NCBI GenBank assembly: GCA_964483025.1
Contig: CAYZZT010000027.1
Span: 1-8,690, forward strand
DNA length: 8,690 nt
Direction: 5' to 3'
Source: CAIZIN01 sp964483025
GTDB lineage: Bacteria; Patescibacteriota; Minisyncoccia; Phycocordibacterales; CAIZIN01
Positions 1-4,916 of this stretch are shown one piece after another. Position 1 is the stretch's first letter; each line of letters opens with the position of its first letter. A model generated the notes under the pieces. The model made no database searches, was not told the origin of the DNA, and saw nothing but the letters and a program-made list of their open reading frames with translations. The position numbers and the translations under genes were made by a program.

Positions 1-491
1 AAATCATTATAATATTTTTCAATTCCGCCATATCCATCATAATCTTCTTTATAATAAAAACCTGTTTTATCTTTTGATGGATATTTAACATAACCAAGCA
101 AAAGAGAAAAACCGCCTTCTTTTATGTATAAGCGTTTTGGAAAATCTGATGTTTTATCTTGCGGAATATTACTTGCAAGAGTTTCTCCTTTTCTATCAAC
201 AATAACTCCCCTTTCAGAAAAAACAATTTCATGATGTAAACGATTATTTTCACTTCTTTGCAGATACTCTTTTCCATGAACAATTTGTAAATGTCCAATT
301 TGATAAAGATATAAAGAACCAATAATAAAAAAACTTAAACCTAATATAAAAAGAGTTTGTGAATGAATTGGTTTTTCTATTCTTCCTTCAAATTGATTTT
401 GGTCAAAATCTGGCAGGTTTGCGGCATCAAGAAAAATCTCATCGGGAGCGATGTCACTATACAGCCGTTTTTTTCGTTTCCACCAAGGCAT
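1..491 (-). CDS. mrdA: Penicillin-binding protein 2 (rod-shape transpeptidase), N-terminal part, cut by window edge
   Basis: The reading frame stays open from an ATG at 491-489 to the left edge, giving 163 residues of the N-terminal part. Visible in order: a basic cytoplasmic start (MPWWKRKKR), one membrane helix at about residues 46-67 (TLFILGLSFFIIGSLYLYQI), and then the class B PBP signature around residues 84-107 (R-NN-, ERGVIVDRKGETLASN). The pattern GYGGIEKYY follows at about 154-162. The transpeptidase domain with the SxxK serine lies outside the window. In the family, PBP2 cross-links peptidoglycan during side-wall elongation together with RodA and the MreBCD scaffold, which fits its place downstream of mreB-mreC-mreD. 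It lies 270 bp after mreD, separated by repeats, and has its own -10-like box. No Shine-Dalgarno sequence precedes the ATG. Identification is firm as a class B PBP; the PBP2 assignment rests partly on context. Confidence 0.88.
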   Translation of the reverse strand, partial: MPWWKRKKRLYSDIAPDEIFLDAANLPDFDQNQFEGRIEKPIHSQTLFILGLSFFIIGSLYLYQIGHLQIVHGKEYLQRSENNRLHHEIVFSERGVIVDRKGETLASNIPQDKTSDFPKRLYIKEGGFSLLLGYVKYPSKDKTGFYYKEDYDGYGGIEKYYND

Positions 492-500
492 TGTGGAAAT

Positions 501-530
501 AGTATAACAGAATTTGTCGTTTGAAGCCAA
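501..530 (-). promoter_or_regulatory. Candidate near-leaderless promoter for mrdA
   Basis: On the minus strand a TATACT (506-501) ends 9 nt before the mrdA ATG. A TTGGCT (530-525) lies 18 bp further upstream and matches TTGACA at 4 of 6 positions. Transcription starting about 7 nt after the -10 box would leave a leader of only a few nucleotides. The -35 candidate falls in the loop and arm of the 21-bp hairpin at 508-553, so the two structures overlap. Prediction from pattern only. Confidence 0.35.
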
Positions 531-553
531 AAGGCTTCAAACGACAAATTCTG
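508..553. repeat. Perfect 21-bp inverted repeat with AAAA loop
   Basis: Bases 508-528 are the exact reverse complement of 533-553, separated by four A (529-532). The arm begins CAGAATTTGTCG and ends GAAGCC. It lies just upstream of mrdA on the minus strand. No long U-tract follows on the minus strand (TTATACTATTTCC), so it is not a standard intrinsic terminator for mreD. On the plus strand it is followed by AATTTTTAA, but nothing is known to be transcribed that way. It may be a dispersed repeat, an mRNA-stabilising hairpin or an attenuator. Confidence 0.75.
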
Positions 554-569
554 AATTTTTAATTATTGA

Positions 570-599
570 CTTCAGATCCCCGGAGTACCGAGGACGACA
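570..599 (-). repeat. Small palindromic repeat R1 (ATCC/GGAT type)
   Basis: Read on the minus strand this is TGTCGTCCTCGG, a TACT loop, then CCGGGGATCTGAAG. The seven-base stem TCCTCGG/CCGGGGA closes with one T-G wobble on the minus strand. It has the same TGTC(A/G)TCCTCG...CGGGGATC framework as copy R4 at 6705-6735, which lies in the opposite orientation. Together with R2, R3, R5 and R6 it belongs to a group of short palindromes starting TGTCAT and ending near CAGTCT or CAAG. Confidence 0.6.
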
Positions 600-600
600 C

Positions 601-761
601 AAAATATAGTCACGGGTACGTTCCTTATTTTGGGTCGATTTTTAATTTTCATGTCCCAGTTTATTGCATTATCTGGGCTAAATAATTTTTTAATGTCTAA
701 ATTTTTAAAAAATTCAAAAATTTAAACATTATTTAAAAATTAAAAATTACAAAATTTAAAA
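601..761. repeat. AT-rich intergenic stretch with 15-bp hairpin at 691-731
   Basis: This part of the mreD-mrdA gap holds no gene. A 5-bp hairpin (CCCAG at 655-659, CTGGG at 673-677) is followed by a longer AT-only one. There TAATGT and TAAATTTTT (691-706, with one C between them) pair with AAAAATTTA and ACATTA (716-731, with one A between them), giving 15 pairs around one mismatch and a 9-nt loop. The rest is almost pure A/T. No U-tract follows the hairpin on the mreD strand. Base composition alone makes such pairing fairly likely, so function is unclear. Confidence 0.4.
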
Positions 762-1013
762 TTATATGAGTAGTCTCTTCTTTATTATCGGCACAAAAAT
801 ACATAAAATTAATGCGATAACAGGTGCGGGGTGATATGAAGGAAAATAATAAAAACTTGGAGAATAAAGCCAATCAAGGAAAAGAGCAATAACCACTCCC
901 TCTACAAAAATATCAAAAAAGAAAAAACAAACACAAACTGCAAAAAAAGTAAGCCACCATGGCAACATATACACACTCAGTAGCAATATTAAGGTTGTTA
1001 TGATTCTTTTCAT
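762..1013 (-). CDS. mreD: MreD-like short membrane protein
   Basis: An 83-residue, very hydrophobic protein in the mreD position of the mreB-mreC-mreD-mrdA order. About three membrane segments can be drawn: residues 5-33 (IITTLILLLSVYMLPWWLTF and on), 36-52 (FVEGVVIALFLDWLYS) and 64-77 (PVIALILCIFVPII), followed by a basic end (KKRLLI). The conserved-looking part is GVVIALFLDWLYSP, which resembles the G-x-x-G-L-x-x-D region of MreD. The usual MreD has about 160 residues, so this is about half length. It starts 3 nt after the mreC stop, with AAGGA about 8 nt before the ATG, and so is co-translated with mreC. In the family, MreD is a membrane partner of MreC in the elongasome. The assignment is mainly positional. 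Confidence 0.62.
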   Translation of the reverse strand: MKRIITTLILLLSVYMLPWWLTFFAVCVCFFFFDIFVEGVVIALFLDWLYSPSFYYFPSYHPAPVIALILCIFVPIIKKRLLI

Positions 1014-1016
1014 AAT

Positions 1017-1793
1017 TTATTCCTTAACAACAGTTAACCACTCAACCCTAGAAGGTGAAAATGGCATTTTTACATACACATCAATAAAAGAAGTGGAGGT
1101 GTTGTTATCAATTTGAGATACAGTGCCTATTGGAACTGTACCATCTGCTAAATATACAATATCCCCAATTTGAATTGACACACTTTTAGGAAGCGTTAAA
1201 TATATATTTCCCTGACTTTTCCCCTTTGCATCTGCCTCAATTTTATTTGCTCCCACCAATACTCTAAACTGGGAAGATGAATGCGAAAATAAAAAAACTT
1301 TTGCATAAGCGCCTGTCCTAGACTCTATAACACCAGCCGGCACACCGGCAAAATAAACCTTTTGACCTGCTTTTATTGTACTGTCATTTGCCTCAACAAT
1401 TAAAACATCAAATGGTGTCTGGGGTGGACGTGTTACAACTCGTACAATAACATCACTTACACCAGTATCTTTGCTAGCAATATACGAATCAAGTTGTTTA
1501 TATAATTCTACTTGATTTTTTATAATAATTATTTCAGCATTTTTTTCATCAAGGTTTTTTTTCAAATTATCATTTTCATTTTGAAGTGAGGATTTAGATT
1601 TAAAATACGAAATAGTTGAAACTACTCTATTGGATATTGCTTGATCCAAGCTCCACATTGGCCCCCCTATCCAAAAAGCAAGTTTACTAAATAAAAAACC
1701 AAAAATGACAATAAAAAAAAGTATACTATAGGCAATTTTTGTTTTTCGCGAAGAGTGATCGCGATTACTACTTGGTTGGAGGTAGGTCATCAT
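1017..1793 (-). CDS. mreC: Rod shape-determining protein MreC
   Basis: A 258-residue protein with the MreC layout: a short basic cytoplasmic tail (residues 1-19), one membrane helix (about 20-41, IAYSILFFIVIFGFLFSKLAF), a coiled-coil (about 65-103, SLQNENDNLKKNLDEKNAEI and on) and a beta-rich periplasmic-type domain (about 112-258). Family-like patterns in the beta domain include VVTRPPQTPFDVLIVEA, GQKVYFAGVPAGVIE and GDIVYLADGTVPIGTV. In the family, MreC is a bitopic scaffold that links MreB filaments to PBP2/RodA. The start ATG at 1793 lies inside the last codons of mreB (26-nt overlap), which suggests translational coupling. A second ATG follows immediately, so the first residue could be M2. 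There is no clear Shine-Dalgarno sequence. Confidence 0.93.
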   Translation of the reverse strand: MMTYLQPSSNRDHSSRKTKIAYSILFFIVIFGFLFSKLAFWIGGPMWSLDQAISNRVVSTISYFKSKSSLQNENDNLKKNLDEKNAEIIIIKNQVELYKQLDSYIASKDTGVSDVIVRVVTRPPQTPFDVLIVEANDSTIKAGQKVYFAGVPAGVIESRTGAYAKVFLFSHSSSQFRVLVGANKIEADAKGKSQGNIYLTLPKSVSIQIGDIVYLADGTVPIGTVSQIDNNTSTSFIDVYVKMPFSPSRVEWLTVVKE

Positions 1794-2829
1794 CTGTTTG
1801 AATTAATACATCTCTAAATTTTTCTACATCTTCTAAAATAATTCCCGTGCCACGAGCGACCGCTGTAAGTGGGTCTGGCGAAATATGAATAGGAATATTT
1901 AAACATTCAAAAAGTAATTCATCTAATCCTTGAATAAGAGCCCCACCCCCTGTTAAATGTATTCCTCTGTGCATAATATCTGAAAGTATTTCAGGAGGAG
2001 TGGTTTCAAGAACTTCTTTTGTTGATTCAACAATAGTATCTATAGACTGAGCCATTGCTTCACGAATATCTGAGTCAGTAATAATAACTTCTCTTGGCAA
2101 GCCCGTGACAAGGTCTCGCCCTCGCACAGAAGCTTCTAAAGTTTCTTGCCCAGGAATAACTCTGCCTATTGCCATCTTAATTGTTTCAGCTGTTCGTTCT
2201 CCAATTAAAATTTTAAATTCACTTCTTATATATGCAATAATGTCAATATTAAGCTTATCCCCCGCCACTTTCAAATTTATTGAACGCACAATACCACCAA
2301 GTGATATAACCGCAATATCGGATGTTCCACCTCCAATATCAATAATCATACTACCGACTGGCTCATTCACTGGCAATCGAATACCGATAGCGGCAGCCAT
2401 TGGCTCCTCAATAACATATACTTCACGAGCTCCTGCATTACGTGTGGCGTCTCTTACGGCTCTACTTTCAACATTAGTCACACCTGAAGGAATCCCAACT
2501 ACAACCCTTGGCCCAAGCATCTTTTTCTCATCTTTCTGAGCCTTATTTATCAAATATGCGATCATTTCTTCAGTGACCTCGAAATCAGAAATTACTCCAT
2601 CAACAAGAGGTCGAATGGCAATAATATGAGGAGGTGTGCGACCAAGCATTTGTTTAGCCTCCATACCCACAGCCACCACTTGACCTGTCTTTTGGTTCAC
2701 AGCTACCACAGAGGGCTCATTTATAACAACCCCCTTACCACGAACATACACAAGCGTATTTGCAGTGCCGAGATCAATCCCGATGTCATGAGACATCATT
2801 TGTTTTATCTTTTCTATATAATTCTTCAT
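1768..2829 (-). CDS. mreB: Rod shape-determining protein MreB (actin-like ATPase)
   Basis: A 353-residue MreB, full family length. The actin-fold motifs are all present: phosphate-1 loop DLGTANTLVYV (from residue 19), VVVGIPSG (about 109-116), VIEEPMAAAIG (about 139-149, carrying the catalytic glutamate region), phosphate-2 IIDIGGGTSDIAV (about 162-174) and the adenosine motif LTGGGALIQG (about 292-301). MreB polymerises on the inner membrane face and directs side-wall synthesis. The start at 2829 (MKNYIEKIKQMMSHDIGIDL) is preferred over the ATG at 2847 because it leaves one base after the proS stop and gives the usual short amphipathic N terminus. The longer start would overlap proS by 17 nt. 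A Shine-Dalgarno sequence is weak or absent. The 3' end overlaps mreC. Confidence 0.96.
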   Translation of the reverse strand: MKNYIEKIKQMMSHDIGIDLGTANTLVYVRGKGVVINEPSVVAVNQKTGQVVAVGMEAKQMLGRTPPHIIAIRPLVDGVISDFEVTEEMIAYLINKAQKDEKKMLGPRVVVGIPSGVTNVESRAVRDATRNAGAREVYVIEEPMAAAIGIRLPVNEPVGSMIIDIGGGTSDIAVISLGGIVRSINLKVAGDKLNIDIIAYIRSEFKILIGERTAETIKMAIGRVIPGQETLEASVRGRDLVTGLPREVIITDSDIREAMAQSIDTIVESTKEVLETTPPEILSDIMHRGIHLTGGGALIQGLDELLFECLNIPIHISPDPLTAVARGTGIILEDVEKFRDVLIQTDDDLPPTK

Positions 2830-2830
2830 T

Positions 2831-4078
2831 TTAAGCAACTTTAGCAAACAACTCGTCTTCTGTCATCATCTTAGCATCCCCATCCGTTCGTCCCTTCACC
2901 TCATACACACTTGCTTCAATTGTCTTTGTTGATACTACCACGCGATATGGAATACCAATTAAATCAGAATCAGCAAACTTTTCTCCCGGGCGAAGTTCGC
3001 GGTCATCCCACAATACTTCAACTCCCATATCATTTAATTTTTTATATAAACTTTCCGATTCTTTTTTAACTTTTTCATCTGTCCCCAAAGAAATTAAATG
3101 TACTTTAAATGGAGCGATAGATTCCGGCCAGATAATTCCCTTTTCATCTGAAAGCACTTCCACAATAGTTCCCATAAGTCGGCCAAGACCAATTCCATAT
3201 GAACCCATTATTACATATTGTTCATTTCCGGCTTCATCTTTATATTTCAAATCAAAAGGTTCTGAGAATTTTGTTCCTAATGAAAATATATTGCCAACTT
3301 CGATAGCTTTCTTTTCTACTAATTTATTTTGATCAACTCCCAATTCTGCAATTACCTCAGGCAACAGAGCTTCTTTGTTTATTGCAATTTTTTTCTTTTC
3401 ATCTATATATATCAAATCCTCTCCAGCATCACAAATAGTTTGAAACTCATGAGAATATTTTGAAAAAGAGCCACCCAATGCAAATGTTTTATAAGTGACA
3501 TCGCCAAGCCCAACTGCCTTAAATATATTTTCATATGCTGTCTGGGCCTTCAAGTAAAAAGCTTCGTGATCTTCTTTTGTTTTTGAAAAGGAATATAGTG
3601 CTTTCCAAAAAAACTCTCTTCCTCTTAAAATACCAGACTTACTTCTTGCTTCATTTCTAAAAATATCTTTAAAATCGTAAGCGTACACGGGCAGGTCTTT
3701 ATATGAATTTATATACTGCTTTAAAATATTTGCATAGGCCTCCTCGTTTGTAAAAGATAATCCGATTTCACCACCATTTTTTAACTTAGTCTTAAACCAT
3801 GCATCCACTACCTCATCATCCCATCTTTTTGATTTTTCCCAAACTTCTTTATTTTGAAAAATAGAAGTTTTCATTTCAACACCTCCCAAAATATTCATCT
3901 CTTCACGAATAATATTCTCAATTTTTTTAATCACTTTTAAACCGAGGGGCAGAAAAGAATATACTCCAGCCATTTCTTTATGAATATAGCCAGCCTGAAT
4001 AAGTAATTGTGCATTTTTAGAAACCTCATCTTTTGGGGCTTCTTTTCGGGTTTTTGTAAAAAGTGTTGATTGCTTCAT
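2831..4078 (-). CDS. proS: Prolyl-tRNA synthetase, short form without editing insertion
   Basis: A 415-residue class II synthetase that charges tRNA(Pro) with proline using ATP. Motif 1 lies at about residues 43-70 (LPLGLKVIKKIENIIREEM), motif 2 at 140-164 (FRNEARSKSGILRGREFF, then WKALYSFS) and motif 3 at 293-305 (SYGIGLGRLMGTI). The C-terminal anticodon-binding domain occupies about 325-415 (HLISLGTDE, VLWDDRELRPGEKF). Bacterial-type ProRS usually has about 570 residues, with a YbaK-like editing insertion between motifs 2 and 3. Here that span is only about 130 residues, with no room for it, as known for other reduced lineages. In motif 2 the usual M-K-D is W158-K-A160. It begins a tight run proS-mreB-mreC-mreD. 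The ATG lacks a Shine-Dalgarno sequence and has a -10-like box 9 nt upstream. Confidence 0.95.
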   Translation of the reverse strand: MKQSTLFTKTRKEAPKDEVSKNAQLLIQAGYIHKEMAGVYSFLPLGLKVIKKIENIIREEMNILGGVEMKTSIFQNKEVWEKSKRWDDEVVDAWFKTKLKNGGEIGLSFTNEEAYANILKQYINSYKDLPVYAYDFKDIFRNEARSKSGILRGREFFWKALYSFSKTKEDHEAFYLKAQTAYENIFKAVGLGDVTYKTFALGGSFSKYSHEFQTICDAGEDLIYIDEKKKIAINKEALLPEVIAELGVDQNKLVEKKAIEVGNIFSLGTKFSEPFDLKYKDEAGNEQYVIMGSYGIGLGRLMGTIVEVLSDEKGIIWPESIAPFKVHLISLGTDEKVKKESESLYKKLNDMGVEVLWDDRELRPGEKFADSDLIGIPYRVVVSTKTIEASVYEVKGRTDGDAKMMTEDELFAKVA

Positions 4079-4087
4079 ATGTAGGCT

Positions 4088-4116
4088 ATTTTACTCGAAA
4101 AAGCAGATATGTGCAA
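4088..4116 (-). promoter_or_regulatory. Candidate near-leaderless promoter for proS-mreB-mreC-mreD
   Basis: On the minus strand TTGCAC (4116-4111), a 17-bp spacer and TAAAAT (4093-4088) precede the proS ATG by 9 nt. The expected start point falls only a few bases before the ATG, and the intervening AGCCTACAT has no ribosome-binding motif. The -35 box is weak (3 of 6), but its spacing is ideal. Confidence 0.42.
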
Positions 4117-4136
4117 AAGTAAAAAAACGCGCCACA

Positions 4137-4167
4137 TGTCATTCCTGCGGAGGCAGGAATCCAGTCT
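4137..4167 (-). repeat. Small palindromic repeat R2, left inverted end of the GIY-YIG cassette
   Basis: A 31-bp element whose core is ATTCCTGC, a GGAG loop, then GCAGGAAT (4141-4160). It is the exact reverse complement of R3 at 4476-4506. On the minus strand its 5' flank reads ACTTTCAGACTGGATTCC, identical over 18 bases to the start of R5 (8193-8210). The true repeat unit may therefore extend beyond 31 bp on that side. Confidence 0.85.
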
Positions 4168-4180
4168 GAAAGTCTTTGTA

Positions 4181-4465
4181 TTAAAAATCTAAACTCAAAT
4201 CACTCCAATCCGGATTAACACTTTCAATCAAGCTCAGTTTCCACTGCCTTTTCCACATCTTTAATGCTTTTTCTCTAGATATCGCGCTTTCTATGTCTTC
4301 TGTTGATTCAAAGTATACAAGCGTGCTTATGTTGTATTTCTTAGTAAATCCATCTGCTATTTTACGTTTATGTTCATCTATTCTACGCTCTAAATTATTA
4401 GTAACTCCGATGTACAAAGTTCCATTTTTCCCATTTGTGAGAATATATACATAAAAATTCTTCAT
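4181..4465 (-). CDS. Small GIY-YIG family endonuclease
   Basis: A 94-residue single-domain GIY-YIG protein of the YhbQ/UrvC-N-like group. The paired motifs are YVYIL (residues 5-9) and LYIGVTNNLERRIDEHK (17-33), giving the VYI...YIG core. The next expected catalytic residues are the arginine at 27 or 28, H32 in the helix, and the glutamate in SREKALKMW (E65, the metal-binding glutamate). The C-terminal NPDWSDL is typical of this subfamily. In the family the fold cleaves DNA; the cellular role of such stand-alone proteins is unsettled. The start at 4465 (MKNFYVYIL) is chosen because the longer frame from 4513 would add 16 residues translated from repeat R3. The gene begins 4 nt after the upstream small gene ends. 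Confidence 0.88.
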   Translation of the reverse strand: MKNFYVYILTNGKNGTLYIGVTNNLERRIDEHKRKIADGFTKKYNISTLVYFESTEDIESAISREKALKMWKRQWKLSLIESVNPDWSDLSLDF

Positions 4466-4469
4466 AAAT

Positions 4470-4838
4470 TCAATAAGACTGGATTCCTGCCTCCGCAGGA
4501 ATGACAGACTCAACTCCTTCTCTCATCCTCTTCAATTCCTCTAAAGTAATCTCCATTGGATTTTCAGGTGCTTGTTTTTCTTCATTAACAGATAATTTTT
4601 TATCTACCAAAAGTCTAAAAAATTTAGAAAACTCAGTATCTATCCAATAATCTAATATTTCATTTCGAACCTTCCGATCCTTAAAATTTAGTTCCATATT
4701 AGGATGATCCATTTCATATAACTCTTCAGCTAATGCCATTTGTAATTCACCAATAGTTGTTGGAGCCTCTTTATGAGCAAGAATATTTTCCTCTCTTTTT
4801 TCTACTTCCTTATGATTATGTGTAAGTGTCTCTAGCAT
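4470..4838 (-). CDS. Unknown 122-residue protein with repeat-encoded C terminus
   Basis: I do not recognise this protein. It is hydrophilic and acidic-to-mixed, with no membrane segment or signal peptide. Residues about 12-75 look helical and charged (EVEKREENILAHKE, TIGELQMALAEELYEMD, KVRNEILDYWIDTEFSKF). A linker (KQAPENPMEITLEEL) and a charged end (KRMREGVES) follow. The last roughly 11 residues (VIPAEAGIQSY) are read from repeat R3, so the native stop was probably lost or displaced when the repeat arrived. The start at 4838 is preferred: the frame extends upstream to 4904, but those residues come from repeat B1. A TAAAAT ends 8 nt before this ATG. It lies between rseP and the GIY-YIG gene. 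The charged helices suggest a soluble binding protein, but no function can be assigned. Confidence 0.65.
   Translation of the reverse strand: MLETLTHNHKEVEKREENILAHKEAPTTIGELQMALAEELYEMDHPNMELNFKDRKVRNEILDYWIDTEFSKFFRLLVDKKLSVNEEKQAPENPMEITLEELKRMREGVESVIPAEAGIQSY
4476..4506 (+). repeat. Small palindromic repeat R3, right inverted end of the GIY-YIG cassette
   Basis: Exact reverse complement of R2 over 31 bp, with core ATTCCTGC, a CTCC loop and GCAGGAAT. On the minus strand all three frames are open through the element (CHSCGGRNPVL, VIPAEAGIQSY, SFLRRQESSLIE). The second of these is used as the C terminus of the 122-residue protein, while the third would give an artificial N-terminal extension of the GIY-YIG protein. 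Confidence 0.85.
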
Positions 4839-4846
4839 AATTTTAT

Positions 4847-4852
4847 ATTTTA
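4847..4852 (-). promoter_or_regulatory. Possible -10 box of the 122-residue gene
   Basis: TAAAAT on the minus strand ends 8 nt before the ATG at 4838. No convincing -35 lies 17 bp upstream (TTTAGT, inside repeat B1). It is listed because the spacing to the ATG matches that seen before mrdA and proS. Confidence 0.25.
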
Positions 4853-4916
4853 CCCTAAACCAATTTTGTACTAAAAATTGGTCGGGCGAACATTTTGTAA
4901 TCAAAATGTTTTAGCC
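4853..4916 (+). repeat. 64-bp two-hairpin repeat B1
   Basis: It begins CCCTAAAC and ends GTTTTAGCC. Hairpin 1 is CCAATTTT (4860-4867), a 6-nt loop and AAAATTGG (4874-4881). Next comes the invariant TCGGGCGA, then hairpin 2, ACATTTTG with CAAAATGT (4890-4909). It is 51/64 identical to B2 (7807-7870), with the same length and orientation. Hairpin 1 keeps pairing through compensatory changes. The element ends exactly on the last base of the rseP stop codon, so it forms the whole rseP-to-next-gene spacer. No U-tract follows on the rseP strand. Confidence 0.75.

Larger units (their letters stand above)
4137..4506 (-). mobile_element. Candidate GIY-YIG cassette bounded by perfect 31-bp inverted repeats
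   Basis: The 370-bp stretch consists of R3, a small GIY-YIG endonuclease gene and R2, with R2 and R3 exact inverted copies over 31 bp. The cassette sits between the 122-residue unknown gene and proS. The repeat ends are members of a palindrome family found at least six times in this window, so the arrangement could be a mobile unit. Alternatively, a nuclease gene may simply have been flanked independently by abundant repeats. There is no visible target-site duplication: bases just outside (CA on the left, GACT on the right) do not match. Confidence 0.4.

Noticed and set aside
691..731. Intrinsic terminator after mreD
   Set aside because: The stem is A/T only and is not followed by a U-tract on the minus strand.
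2105..2539. Plus-strand open frame of 144 codons opposite mreB
   Set aside because: It lies entirely antisense to the strongly conserved mreB frame and has no recognisable motif or start context; a shadow frame.
2830..2847. Upstream mreB start at 2847
   Set aside because: It would overlap the end of proS by 17 nt and add six residues not typical for the family; the ATG at 2829 fits better.
4137..4506. CRISPR array
   Set aside because: The repeats are inverted, not tandem direct, and enclose a gene rather than evenly spaced spacers.
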